NCBI RefSeq assembly: GCF_018390735.1
Contig: NZ_JAHBCL010000015.1
Span: 1 to 64,000 of the forward strand
Direction: 5' to 3'
Source of the DNA: Fusibacter paucivorans
GTDB taxonomy: Bacteria; Bacillota; Clostridia; Peptostreptococcales; Acidaminobacteraceae
DNA length: 64,000 bases
The position numbers were made by a program, and so were the translations under genes. Shown here piece after piece: positions 53,038 to 62,224 of the stretch (its first letter is position 1; every line of letters begins with the position of its first letter). The notes beneath the pieces were generated by a model, which worked only from the letters and a program-made list of their open reading frames with translations, was not told the DNA's origin and searched no databases.

Positions 53038-54869
53038 TTGACTTGTCTCCCCCCTTTAAAACTACCATAGCCATAACAATCACAGCGCAGACATCGCGAT
53101 GTTTCCTGTTTTATTTCTCGTTCAGACATCTCACATACGATGCTGCTAAAATCATTTTTGCGTTCTGCTGCATGACGATGGGCAATTGTCGATCTGCCGC
53201 ATGGCGGCCGATTGATAAGATGGGGCTGTGGAATAGCGATCTCTGAAGTAATCTGATGTTCATAGCCCAAATAACTGTCAATATTTGCAGCTGCTGTCTT
53301 ACCCGCTGCAATGGCTTTGATGACCGTTTCCGGCCCCGTCACACAATCACCGCCAGCAAAAACACCGCTAAGATTGCCAACACGACCGGCAGCATCGGTT
53401 TGAATGCGACTGCCATTCATTTTATCTGCCGCATGATCGCCCTTTAATGGCTCAATTGCCTGTCCAACGGCAATTAAGACAATATCAGCGGGAATGCGTT
53501 TTTCACTCAGCGAAGCTTCGGTTGGTTTCGGCCTTCCACCACGATCAACATAACTGATCATTTGGGGTTGTACAATCAGTGCAACTGCCGAATCATCCTC
53601 ATTCGTTTCAATCGCAACTGGTGCTTGCAGTGTCTCCAGTATAACGCCTTCAGCCACTGCTCCCTCAATTTCTTCTGCCAAAGCAGTCATATCTTCCTGA
53701 CGGCGTCGATAAACACAGGATACGCGTTCTGCGCCAAGCCTAACAGCTGTTCGTGCACAATCCATTGCCACATTGCCGCCGCCGATTACAGCTACTTTCA
53801 TACCGCTAAAATTCGGCATTTGACCATCACCAATTTGTCTTAACATCGTCACTGCTGAATAGACGCCACGCGCATCTTCACCTAGAATACCCAGCTGTTT
53901 CCCTGCATGCGTACCTATTGAAATATACAGCGCGTCAAAAGACTGCTTTAAATCTTCCATAGACAACTGTCTGCCAACCTCAAAACTGGTTTTAACCTGA
54001 ACACCCAAAGAAAGAATCGTGTAAATATCCGAATCTAACTTTTCTCTCGGCAATCGATAACTGGGAATGCCATAGCGAAGCATCCCGCCAAGCTGCGTCC
54101 TTTTTTCGAAGATCGTCACTTGATGCCCCATGAGCCTCAAATAGTAGGCCGCTGTCAAACCAGCTGGCCCTCCACCAATAACTGCAACTCTCTTATTGGT
54201 TTTATTTTCAGGCATAGGTGCCGGTACATCGCCGGCATAATCCACTGCAGCTTTTTTAATGCCTCTAATATTGACAGCGCTATCAATAATATTTCTTCGA
54301 CAATGCGCTTCGCATGGGTTCTCACAAATATAGGCGCAGACAGTGGGAAAAGGATTATCTTTTCGAATTAATCGGATGGCATCTTCATATCGCTCTGCTT
54401 CCACAAGTGCAATATACCCTGGAATATCGACATTTGCCGGACAAGCCGATACACACGGAATCGCCTGTTTGAAATCGCCGCTGCAGTGACCGGTCATAAT
54501 ATGTGATAAATAATCACTTGCAAATCCTCTGACACCTAAAAATACTTGTTTAGCTGCTTCTGCGCCAATGACGCAGTCCGCCGTATCCATAATGACCATG
54601 GCGAGCTCTTCAATTCTTTCGAGATCTGACGCCTCCCCCTTGCCATCCAGTATCGCCCTTATCATTGATGCCAACTGCTGCAAACCAATGCGGCACGGCA
54701 CACATTTGCCGCAACTTTGCGCGTGGCAAAGCGTTAACAGATTCAAAGCCACATCAACGGGGCACGCGCCAGAGATGCTCGTTGCCAGTCGACGTTCAAC
54801 ATCCTCATAAAGCATTTCGAGCACCTCTTGTGAATGGCTCTTATTTTGCAAAGTCAACCTATCCAACAT
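53031..54869 (-). CDS. NuoF-tail/GltD-type NAD(P)H:flavin oxidoreductase fusion
   Basis: The first 120 residues of this 612-residue protein match only the 4Fe-4S tail of NuoF (SCGKCVPCRIGL). A GltD/NfnB-like iron-sulfur flavoprotein follows: a cysteine-rich dicluster region (CVSACPANVDIPGY, CAYICENPCEAHCRR), an FAD GGGPAGLTAAYYLR loop, an NAD(P) VIGGGNVAMDCARTA loop and a final GDCVTGPETV. A short CxxC tail ends it. It would exchange electrons between NAD(P)H and the adjacent hydrogenase. The start at 54869 follows AGGAAGGA. Confidence 0.88.
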   Translation of the reverse strand: MLDRLTLQNKSHSQEVLEMLYEDVERRLATSISGACPVDVALNLLTLCHAQSCGKCVPCRIGLQQLASMIRAILDGKGEASDLERIEELAMVIMDTADCVIGAEAAKQVFLGVRGFASDYLSHIMTGHCSGDFKQAIPCVSACPANVDIPGYIALVEAERYEDAIRLIRKDNPFPTVCAYICENPCEAHCRRNIIDSAVNIRGIKKAAVDYAGDVPAPMPENKTNKRVAVIGGGPAGLTAAYYLRLMGHQVTIFEKRTQLGGMLRYGIPSYRLPREKLDSDIYTILSLGVQVKTSFEVGRQLSMEDLKQSFDALYISIGTHAGKQLGILGEDARGVYSAVTMLRQIGDGQMPNFSGMKVAVIGGGNVAMDCARTAVRLGAERVSCVYRRRQEDMTALAEEIEGAVAEGVILETLQAPVAIETNEDDSAVALIVQPQMISYVDRGGRPKPTEASLSEKRIPADIVLIAVGQAIEPLKGDHAADKMNGSRIQTDAAGRVGNLSGVFAGGDCVTGPETVIKAIAAGKTAAANIDSYLGYEHQITSEIAIPQPHLINRPPCGRSTIAHRHAAERKNDFSSIVCEMSEREIKQETSRCLRCDCYGYGSFKGGRQVKW

Positions 54870-54938
54870 TTTGTCCTTCCTAATCACATTAACTTAAAAT
54901 TACCTATAGGTCCATTTTTCAATCTTTATAGACATTTA

Positions 54939-54956
54939 TTGTTACTTATTTCACAA
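54939..54956. promoter_or_regulatory. Rex-like operator of the second hydrogenase
   Basis: TTGTTAC-TTAT-TTCACAA has the TTGT...ACAA frame shared by Rex sites, with one half like the clostridial and one like the Bacillus consensus. It lies about 70 bp upstream of the fusion gene, above a TATAAA-like -10. Confidence 0.55.
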
Positions 54957-55047
54957 TAATTTTGTGCGCACGAATCCCCCGTAAAAGACAAACCATACGC
55001 CTTTACGTTTTCTCAATTATTTATAAAATGGTTGGACATGCTTTACG

Positions 55048-56310
55048 TTATGTTTTTTCGAATTGCGCACGTATACTCCCAACCATGTAGAGTGACCCAA
55101 GAGCACAAGTATCCCATCCCATTGCCAAAGCCATCTCAACACCGCTTTCGACGTTAGATGCCTCTAAAACACTGCCGTCAAAGACACTTGAAATGTGTTT
55201 TTGAAGCAAGTGGGAATGCAGCGCGCGTTCATTCTCAGGTGTAACACAAATAAAGCGCTCTGCATGCGGCAAGATCAATTCGATCATCTCTCGATAGTCT
55301 TTATCTGCCATGACACCGATTAAAAACGTTGCTTTTCCATTTGGGAAATAAATCTTCAGACTATCCAGCACAGCCTTAATGCCATTGACATTATGAGCGC
55401 CGTCTATAACAAACATCGGTTTTTGGCTCATTTGTTCAAATCTACCCGGCCACCGAACCATTTCAAGGCCGTTTTTAACAGCTGTCTCTGTAATCTTATA
55501 GCCCCTTGTCTTTAAGATGCTAATCGTTTCAATGGCCAATGATGCATTGATGAGTTGAAACGATCCCAGCAGCGGTATTTTTAATTGCCTGAATACACCG
55601 TAATCAAAACATTGTTTATCTACCTGCCATACACTTTGATGAATTGCCGTCTTTGATACGACGGTCAATGGTGCATCGTGCAAAGCACACGCCTTCTTCA
55701 CAACATTCATCGCCGCTTCCGATTGTTCCAAGGCAACGACCGGCGTCTGCCGACGAATAATCCCAGCTTTTTCACCTGCAATCTTTGAAAGCGTATCACC
55801 GAGCACAGCCGTATGATCTTTTGCAATCTGCGTGATCACCGAGACCTCTGTTTCTTTTATGATATTGGTAGCATCCATTCTGCCGCCCAATCCCACTTCC
55901 AAAACAATAAAATCACAGGCCATTGTCTTAAAGTATACAAAAGCGATAGCCGTCATTAATTCAAATGTCGTCGGTTTATCTTGCATAACGGCTGCATGCG
56001 CTGTCACGGTCTTCACGATTTTCACAAGACTGACCTCATCAATTTCTCTGCCGTCAATGCGAATGCGCTCGTTAAATCGATTGAGTGCCGGCGACGTATA
56101 AAGGCCCGTTTTATAACCGTCTGCCGACAGAATCGCTGCGATCATCGCAGCAGTAGAACCCTTGCCATTTGTTCCCGCTACATGGATATAGCGCAAGCCG
56201 TCCTGAGGATCGCCGAGCGCGTGCATCAGGGTCTGTATGCGTTCCAGCCCCAGTCGGCTTCCCGGCGATGTATAGGCTTCTAAAGATGCAGCAGCTTCTA
56301 AAACGGTCAT
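55048..56310 (-). CDS. folC: Folylpolyglutamate/dihydrofolate synthase
   Basis: FolC adds glutamates to folates (and often makes dihydrofolate from dihydropteroate), retaining them in the cell. The 420 residues have the P-loop HVAGTNGKGST, the TSPALNRFNERI segment, the VLEVGLGGRMDATN motif and the C-terminal VIDGAHN. The ATG overlaps the end of folT (ATGA), so the two are coupled and both lie under the THF riboswitch. Confidence 0.96.
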   Translation of the reverse strand: MTVLEAAASLEAYTSPGSRLGLERIQTLMHALGDPQDGLRYIHVAGTNGKGSTAAMIAAILSADGYKTGLYTSPALNRFNERIRIDGREIDEVSLVKIVKTVTAHAAVMQDKPTTFELMTAIAFVYFKTMACDFIVLEVGLGGRMDATNIIKETEVSVITQIAKDHTAVLGDTLSKIAGEKAGIIRRQTPVVALEQSEAAMNVVKKACALHDAPLTVVSKTAIHQSVWQVDKQCFDYGVFRQLKIPLLGSFQLINASLAIETISILKTRGYKITETAVKNGLEMVRWPGRFEQMSQKPMFVIDGAHNVNGIKAVLDSLKIYFPNGKATFLIGVMADKDYREMIELILPHAERFICVTPENERALHSHLLQKHISSVFDGSVLEASNVESGVEMALAMGWDTCALGSLYMVGSIRAQFEKT

Positions 56311-56834
56311 GCAGCTGCCCTTCTCTCTAAAACGCGTTCAGATGCCTTTGATACCGGCATAATCACAATGATTTGGATTGGCACCATCAATAACACTTGA
56401 AGCAAACGCGCCGGTAATAACCCTTGGAACGGTGCACCATACAATAGTGAGATCCAATACGTATTGACAAACAAACCAAAGACCAATTGATTAATACTAA
56501 CGGCAACGAATGAACGCCATAGTGTCTGACGATGGTATAAACACAAGCCAAAAGTCATCCCCACCAAAAAGGCTGTCAATGTAAAACCTGGGAAATATGC
56601 GCCAATTGGAAATAGAATTGCACCTATAAAATCGCCTAATGCGCCAACGATCCCCGCATAAATCGGTCCTAATGCAGTCGCAGCAATAACGACCGGTATA
56701 AAACTCAATCCAATTTTCATATTCCAAACTGAGAAAGATAGAAATCGCGACAACACAATTTCCATTGCCACTAAGACACTGAGTGTCACCATCACATTCG
56801 TCGACCATTTTACGCCCATTAATCTCATTTTCAT
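56307..56834 (-). CDS. folT: Folate ECF transporter substrate-binding component FolT
   Basis: FolT is the membrane S component that captures folate for energy-coupling-factor transporters; the shared ATPases and T component are elsewhere. The 175 residues form about six hydrophobic helices with the family features LSFIPVVIAATALGPIYAGI and GDFIGAILFPIGAYFPGFT. The ribosome binding site GGAGGG lies 9 nt before the ATG and can be hidden in a hairpin controlled by the upstream riboswitch. Confidence 0.94.
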   Translation of the reverse strand: MKMRLMGVKWSTNVMVTLSVLVAMEIVLSRFLSFSVWNMKIGLSFIPVVIAATALGPIYAGIVGALGDFIGAILFPIGAYFPGFTLTAFLVGMTFGLCLYHRQTLWRSFVAVSINQLVFGLFVNTYWISLLYGAPFQGLLPARLLQVLLMVPIQIIVIMPVSKASERVLERRAAA

Positions 56835-56841
56835 CTTATTT

Positions 56842-56878
56842 AACCCTCCTTTAATTTCGCTGTATTGAAAAGAGGGTT
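56842..56878 (-). promoter_or_regulatory. Shine-Dalgarno-sequestering hairpin of folT
   Basis: On the transcribed strand AACCCUCUUU pairs with AAAGGAGGGUU (one bulged G), burying the folT ribosome binding site. It directly follows the THF aptamer and is the likely expression platform. Confidence 0.7.
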
Positions 56879-56890
56879 TCTCTTTCTCAT

Positions 56891-56978
56891 CAGCGGATGC
56901 GGTACGTCATCGCAGAAAACTCTTTCGTCCGTCGGCAACCTCCCATCCGGCGGCACTTAACGCGTCGTACCTACTCTG
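56891..56978 (-). ncRNA. Tetrahydrofolate riboswitch
   Basis: The transcribed strand carries the THF-I riboswitch signature in order: AGAGUAG, CGCGUUAAGUG, GGAUGGGA-GUUGCC, ACGAAAG, GCGAUGA and a closing GCAUCCGCU. THF binding would be expected to lower translation of folT and folC. It sits in the gap between the formate channel gene and folT. Confidence 0.93.
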
Positions 56979-57056
56979 TAATCTTTTTAATGTTGTATCA
57001 TTATTGTAACCTTGCTAACTGTCTGTATTTCATTGTTGGCGAATCTCACGATTTTT

Positions 57057-57872
57057 TTATGCAACTTTGCGATGGCTCCACCACATAGCCGCTGCAAAGA
57101 AAACACCGCCCACGATATTGCCTAAAGTCACCGGCAGCAGATTAGCACTGAACATCGTCCCCCAAGTCAAGTGAGAGACATCAATGCCCGCGTTTGCAAC
57201 GAATGCTGCATATTTAGGAACATTCATTGCGAATAGGCCTGCTGTTATATAATACATATTGGCAATACAGTGCTCAAAACCGCAAATGACAAAGAAAACA
57301 ATCGGCACATAGGCGCCAGCGATTCTTCCCATGATATCTTTTGCACTGAGAGACAGCATAACGGCTGCACATACTAAAATATTACAGAATATACCTGATA
57401 CAAAGGCATTTGCAAATGGCAGCGCACATTTGGCACTGGCAATTTTCACGGTGTAAACGGCAAGTGCACCACCTGCATAGTTTAATTGACCGAAATAGGC
57501 ACATCCCGCCGCAACCAAAATCGAACCGACAAAGTTGCCTGCATATACTATGACGAGATTTCTCCCCATTTTAAGCCATGTCGTTCGTTTTGACAGCACT
57601 GATATAGTGATAAGGCAATTACCTGTAAAAAGTTCCGAACCCGTTAAAATAACCATAATGAGTCCAATTGGGAAAATCAGTCCGCTAATCATTCTCACAA
57701 GCGCAATATTGTCATAACCAAATGCTGCTGTACTGGATGCCGCACCGCCAAGGGCAATAAATCCCCCTGCGAAAATACCTAATAAGAATAGTTTTAAAAA
57801 TGCTTGATTCGCCTTTTTTTCGCCTGCTGCACTGTAACTCTCTATGAATTCCGCGGGTGTAAACAAATTCAT
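57057..57872 (-). CDS. Formate/nitrite family channel (FocA/FdhC-type)
   Basis: The 271-residue membrane protein of the FNT family has six helices and the conserved GGFIALGG, GSELFTGNC and NFVGSILVA segments. It moves formate or a related small anion across the membrane. Its position directly downstream of folD, fchA and fhs points to formate. It overlaps folD by ATGA. Confidence 0.92.
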   Translation of the reverse strand: MNLFTPAEFIESYSAAGEKKANQAFLKLFLLGIFAGGFIALGGAASSTAAFGYDNIALVRMISGLIFPIGLIMVILTGSELFTGNCLITISVLSKRTTWLKMGRNLVIVYAGNFVGSILVAAGCAYFGQLNYAGGALAVYTVKIASAKCALPFANAFVSGIFCNILVCAAVMLSLSAKDIMGRIAGAYVPIVFFVICGFEHCIANMYYITAGLFAMNVPKYAAFVANAGIDVSHLTWGTMFSANLLPVTLGNIVGGVFFAAAMWWSHRKVA

Positions 57873-58720
57873 CTAACCGTCCTTTCTGCAGCTTCTACCA
57901 AATGTTTCGCAAGTACTGAAGTCGTCACTGTTCCAACCCCTCCGGGAACAGGCGTTATTGCCGAAACAATCGGTTCCGCTATTTCAAAGTCAACGTCTCC
58001 ACATAATTTTCCGCCTTCACCAACATTGATACCGACATCTATCACAACTTGATTTTCATTTAAGTACGCTTTATCAATCATCTTCGCTCGCCCTGCTGCC
58101 GCGATGATCACATCAGCCCGCTGACAGACAGCAGGCATATCGACTGTCTTTGTATGACAAATGGTTACCGTTGCATTTTCTTTAATGAGCATCATGGCAA
58201 CCGGTTTGCCAATGACAAGACTTCGTCCAATCACCACTGCATTTTTTCCTTTTAATGCAATATCGTAATGTGATAGAATTTCCATTGCCGCCGCTGCTGT
58301 ACACGGTGGAAATCCACTGTCGGTTCCACCAAAAACACCTGCCAACGACGCATTGGTAATACCGTCAATATCCTTAGAAGGTGCCAATGCATTACGCGCC
58401 ATTTCTTCATCGTAGTGCTTCGGCAACGGTCTGAACATCAAACAGCCGTGAATGGCGGGATCGCGATTAATCAGCTCAATTGTCTCCATGAGCTTATCCT
58501 GTCCTGCATCTGCTTCCAATAAAAACTTTTTAACTAAAATGCCCAGGCTGTCACAACGCTTAACGGCGCCTTTCTCATAGGCAATATCATCGCCGCGTTC
58601 TCCGATTCTTAAAATGGCCAGACAAGGCGTGATCCTTTTATTTTCCAAATTTTGTACGCGTGTTTTCAACTGCTCGTTTAACGCTGCCGTCACTGCGGCA
58701 CCTTTTAATAGCTTTGCCAA
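57869..58720 (-). CDS. folD: Methylene-THF dehydrogenase FolD, predicted to lack cyclohydrolase activity
   Basis: The 283-residue FolD-fold protein has intact NAD(P)-binding motifs (VVIGRSLVIGKP, ITPVPGGVGTVTTSVL). Aligned without gaps to E. coli FolD, the catalytic lysine (E. coli K54) is Ala52 in AYEKGAVKRC. The glutamine of the usual VQLPLP motif is Phe96 (LMFRPLP). The aspartate of KDIDG (D119) is kept. Lysine and glutamine are needed for the cyclohydrolase half-reaction, so it is probably a monofunctional dehydrogenase, complemented by fchA 2 bp upstream. Confidence 0.92.
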   Translation of the reverse strand: MAKLLKGAAVTAALNEQLKTRVQNLENKRITPCLAILRIGERGDDIAYEKGAVKRCDSLGILVKKFLLEADAGQDKLMETIELINRDPAIHGCLMFRPLPKHYDEEMARNALAPSKDIDGITNASLAGVFGGTDSGFPPCTAAAAMEILSHYDIALKGKNAVVIGRSLVIGKPVAMMLIKENATVTICHTKTVDMPAVCQRADVIIAAAGRAKMIDKAYLNENQVVIDVGINVGEGGKLCGDVDFEIAEPIVSAITPVPGGVGTVTTSVLAKHLVEAAERTVR

Positions 58721-58722
58721 AC

Positions 58723-59355
58723 TTACGCCTCCCCTCGTATCTTTAGTGAAACTGCTGCTGCAATCTGATCTGCTTTTTTCGTATAAGATTCTATCATCGC
58801 CGTTACTTCAGCTTCTATTTTCTCTGCTTCTGCACGATTGCTAAATGATTTCGTGTTAATGTAAATATTTAAGCTGGCACCCAACAGTGCCGCTTTTGCA
58901 AACAAGGCACCACAGCCAACATCAGAAATTAGCATGACACTGCCTTTTTCCAGCATTTCTTCCAAAAGGTCAATTGCTTCACAACACTTGCGCATAATAT
59001 TCAACGGCGCCATACTGGCATCCATAAGCGCTTTTTCCATAATCACCTCGCGCTTTGGATCATCTTTTGGAATCGCATACGCTTTTGAAAGCGGTTCAAA
59101 AGCTTTTGCATCTTCGTCGATCAATGCGAGCAAATCTTTCTGAATTGATTCGCCCTCTCCCAGCATGCGATTAACATCTGCTTCAAAATGCGCATATTTT
59201 TTTCGTCCCAATGTAAAGTTGCCCACCATGGAACACAGCGCAACACCAATTGCGCCAACAAGCGCCGATGCGCCACCACCACCGGGAACCGAGGTTTTTG
59301 CCGCCAGTGCGCCTACAAAATCTTCACATGTCGTCTCTGACATCTTTTTAGCCAT
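58723..59355 (-). CDS. fchA: Methenyl-THF cyclohydrolase/formimino-THF cyclodeaminase FchA
   Basis: The 210-residue helical protein has the family's FVGALAAKTSVPGGGGASALVGAIG opening and SDVGCGALFAKAAL later segment. In acetogens and purinolytic clostridia FchA interconverts methenyl- and formyl-THF, or releases ammonia from formimino-THF. The start at 59355 (or the adjacent ATG at 59358) is fixed by AGGAGG. It lies between fhs and folD. Confidence 0.93.
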   Translation of the reverse strand: MAKKMSETTCEDFVGALAAKTSVPGGGGASALVGAIGVALCSMVGNFTLGRKKYAHFEADVNRMLGEGESIQKDLLALIDEDAKAFEPLSKAYAIPKDDPKREVIMEKALMDASMAPLNIMRKCCEAIDLLEEMLEKGSVMLISDVGCGALFAKAALLGASLNIYINTKSFSNRAEAEKIEAEVTAMIESYTKKADQIAAAVSLKIRGEA

Positions 59356-59387
59356 CATATGCCTCCTCTTTAATGCGATTGACAAAA

Positions 59388-59428
59388 GCAGGAACAGATT
59401 TGTGCTCTCCTGCACAGGCTGTCCCTGC
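59388..59428 (-). terminator. Intra-operon hairpin between fhs and fchA
   Basis: GCAGGGACAG/CTGTTCCTGC on the transcribed strand pairs fully (one G.U) around a 21-nt loop and is followed by TTTTG. It could cause partial termination or mark an mRNA processing site, lowering fchA-folD relative to fhs. Confidence 0.45.
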
Positions 59429-59455
59429 TCCTATCGGATATAACACGTCATTCAA

Positions 59456-61126
59456 CTAAAACAATCCAGAGATCATGCCATTTTCATCGACATCAATTTT
59501 TTCTGCTGAAGGTACTTTCGGCAAGCCGGGCATCGTCATAATATCGCCTGTTAATGCGACAATGAAGCCTGCACCAGCTGAAACTTTAACATTTCGCACG
59601 GTTACCGTAAAATCTCTTGGCGAACCTAATAGTGAAGCATCATCCGAGAATGAATATTGCGTTTTAGCCATGCAGATTGGAAGCTTATCATAGCCTAACG
59701 CCGCTAATTTATCCATTTGTTTTTTGGCACCTGCTGTAAAGGCAACGCCGTCTGCATGGTAAATTTTAGTGGCAATCGCATTAATTTTATCTGCGATACT
59801 ATCCTCGGCTTCGTAGCAGTAAGTGAATTGGCTCGGCTGATCACAAAGTTTAAGGACTTCTTCAGCGAGCGCTTTGCCGCCTGCACCGCCTTTGGCCCAT
59901 ACTTCTGATAATGCGACATTAACGCCAAGTGCTTTGCAGCGTTCTTCTACCAAGTTCAGCTCTGCTTTGGTATCCATTGGGAAGGCATTGATCGCTACCA
60001 CGCATGGCAACCCAAAGACTTTCGTAATATTTTCAACGTGTTGAAGCAAGTTTGGCAAACCTTTTTCAAGTCCTTCCAAATTTTCATTGTTGAGTTCAGC
60101 CTTCGGAACCCCACCGTGATGTTTAAGCGCGCGAACCGTAGCGACAACCACGACGGCATTTGGTGCAAAACCGCCTGCTCTGCATTTGATATCAAGGAAT
60201 TTTTCAGCGCCTAAATCCGCACCGAAACCTGCTTCGGTTACGACGTAATCGCCAAGTTTCAGCGCCGTTTCTGTTGCAGAAATTGAATTACATCCGTGTG
60301 CAATATTTGCAAATGGCCCGCCGTGAATAAAAGCAGGTGTATGTTCAAGTGTTTGAACGAGATTCGGTTTGAGCGCATCCTTCAAGAGTGCTGTCATTGC
60401 CCCTTCAGCGCGAAGATCACTTGCCGTAACAGGTTTGCCGTCACGCGTATAAGCGATAACCATGCGCGCCAGTCGTTCTTTTAGGTCTTTAAGACTTGTC
60501 GACAGGCAAAGTACCGCCATGATTTCCGATGCTACTGTTATATCGAACCCATCTTCTCTCGGTACGCCGTTGGCTTTTCCCCCGAGCCCGCATACGATGT
60601 TTCGAAGTTGTCTGTCGTTCATATCCACTGCACGTCGCCACACAATTTGTCGCGTATCAATATCAAGTACATTTCCCTGTTGAATATGGTTGTCCAGCAT
60701 TGCCGCCAGCAAATTGTTTGCAGCGCCAATTGCATGAAAATCACCTGTGAAGTGCAGGTTAATGTCTTCCATTGGTACAACTTGCGAATAACCGCCGCCG
60801 GCTGCACCGCCCTTTACACCAAAAACTGGCCCTAATGAAGGTTCACGCAGGCAAAGCACGGTTTTCTTCCCTAATTTTGAGAGCGCATCAGACAGACCAA
60901 CACTGGTCGTCGTCTTTCCCTCTCCTGCCGGCGTCGGATTAATGGCCGTTACCAAGATGAGCTTTCCATTTCTCGGCTGATCTTTTAAATGGTTAATATC
61001 CACTTTCGCCTTGGTTCTCCCATAGGGCTCAAGCGTCTCTTCACCAATGCCAATCTTTTCTGCGATTTCCCGAATCGGCAGCATTTTTGCTTCCTGTGCA
61101 ATTTCGATATCACTTTTGTATTCCAT
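59456..61126 (-). CDS. fhs: Formate-tetrahydrofolate ligase
   Basis: Fhs makes 10-formyl-THF from formate, THF and ATP; run in reverse it yields ATP. The 556 residues contain the P-loop [14 protein letters not shown], the [20 protein letters not shown] segment, [10 protein letters not shown] and the final [16 protein letters not shown]. The start at 61126 is chosen because GGAGG lies 5 nt upstream; two in-frame ATGs further up lie within that region. Confidence 0.97.
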   Translation of the reverse strand: MEYKSDIEIAQEAKMLPIREIAEKIGIGEETLEPYGRTKAKVDINHLKDQPRNGKLILVTAINPTPAGEGKTTTSVGLSDALSKLGKKTVLCLREPSLGPVFGVKGGAAGGGYSQVVPMEDINLHFTGDFHAIGAANNLLAAMLDNHIQQGNVLDIDTRQIVWRRAVDMNDRQLRNIVCGLGGKANGVPREDGFDITVASEIMAVLCLSTSLKDLKERLARMVIAYTRDGKPVTASDLRAEGAMTALLKDALKPNLVQTLEHTPAFIHGGPFANIAHGCNSISATETALKLGDYVVTEAGFGADLGAEKFLDIKCRAGGFAPNAVVVVATVRALKHHGGVPKAELNNENLEGLEKGLPNLLQHVENITKVFGLPCVVAINAFPMDTKAELNLVEERCKALGVNVALSEVWAKGGAGGKALAEEVLKLCDQPSQFTYCYEAEDSIADKINAIATKIYHADGVAFTAGAKKQMDKLAALGYDKLPICMAKTQYSFSDDASLLGSPRDFTVTVRNVKVSAGAGFIVALTGDIMTMPGLPKVPSAEKIDVDENGMISGLF

Positions 61127-61155
61127 TTGAACCTCCATAATCATTGCAAAATATT

Positions 61156-62181
61156 TTAGTACTGAATGACAACTTTCTGAGCGACTTCTGAATTAGAAGC
61201 AATCTCGATTGCTTCACAGATATCGCTTTGTTTGAATTTATGAGATACCAACGGATCGAGATCATATTGACCAGAAGCCATCATGGCCAAGACATCGACG
61301 GCAACTTCTTCATACGAACCATTGCCGCTTCCGCTAATATACCAGTTATTATAAGTAATACTGACAAAATCAAGCGTTACAGGGTCTTTGTGCACACCGA
61401 CGACCGAAAGGAATGCATTTCTGCCCGCCAACGCTTTGAAATCATCGATTGTCGCTTGAATACCCGTTGCATCGATGAAGATATTGGCGCCGCACGCTTC
61501 ACCTGTATAGCATCTTTGCATACCGAATTCTGCGATCGCCATATCTTTTAAATCATCTTTTTTGGGATTACAGACAATTAAATCATATTTTTTGGCATTT
61601 TCAAGTCGATAATCAGAAATATCGACAATCATCACTTTGTCACAGCCATACCATTTGAGCATAATCGCTGCAGACATGCCGATGGTACCGGCACCAAAGA
61701 CAATGGCAGTCTTGCCCGGTCCGGGATTTGCATTTTTTGCCCCTCTCGTCCCCACGACGAATGGTTCCAATAGAGAAGCCGATACTGTTGAAATCTTTTT
61801 ATCAATTTTAACAGCACTGTAGCCCAATTCAAACTGTGGTATATGAATATATTCAGAAAACCCGCCAACAGTGGCCATACGCATTCTGTCGCGTTTTGCC
61901 TGTCCCATATTTGGAAAAACGTGATCACCCAATTGGATGTCCTTTACGTTTTTGCCGACCTCAACCACTTCGCTGACGACTTCATGACCAAATTCTGAGT
62001 CTTTCCAAATCATATTGGCATCACCGCCTTTATAGTAGGCAGAAATATCTGACCCGCAAATGCCTGCGATTAAGTTTTTAACGATCACATCGTCGTCACC
62101 ACAAACTGGATATGGGCGTTCTTCAACTTCAACTTGTTTGATGCCTCTGTAGATTGCTGCTTTAAATGTTTCAGGTTTCAT
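61156..62181 (-). CDS. Zinc-type medium-chain dehydrogenase
   Basis: The 341-residue MDR-family protein has the catalytic-zinc GICGSDI cysteine and the GHE motif (FGHEVVSEV), then a Rossmann domain ([15 protein letters not shown]). The usual four-cysteine structural zinc lobe is replaced by [18 protein letters not shown]. It probably oxidises or reduces a polyol or sugar-derived alcohol. It lies 29 bp upstream of fhs and 43 bp after the MFS gene, so it links a small catabolic set to the C1-folate genes. Confidence 0.85.
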   Translation of the reverse strand: MKPETFKAAIYRGIKQVEVEERPYPVCGDDDVIVKNLIAGICGSDISAYYKGGDANMIWKDSEFGHEVVSEVVEVGKNVKDIQLGDHVFPNMGQAKRDRMRMATVGGFSEYIHIPQFELGYSAVKIDKKISTVSASLLEPFVVGTRGAKNANPGPGKTAIVFGAGTIGMSAAIMLKWYGCDKVMIVDISDYRLENAKKYDLIVCNPKKDDLKDMAIAEFGMQRCYTGEACGANIFIDATGIQATIDDFKALAGRNAFLSVVGVHKDPVTLDFVSITYNNWYISGSGNGSYEEVAVDVLAMMASGQYDLDPLVSHKFKQSDICEAIEIASNSEVAQKVVIQY

Positions 62182-62224
62182 TTCTATCTCCCTCTTTCCT
62201 GGGTATCTAGCCGATACGTATCAA

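Noticed and set aside
54960-55047. CGTAAA/TTTACG hairpin as the folC terminator
   Set aside because: The stem is short and interrupted, and the T run lies on the plus side, the wrong direction for folC.
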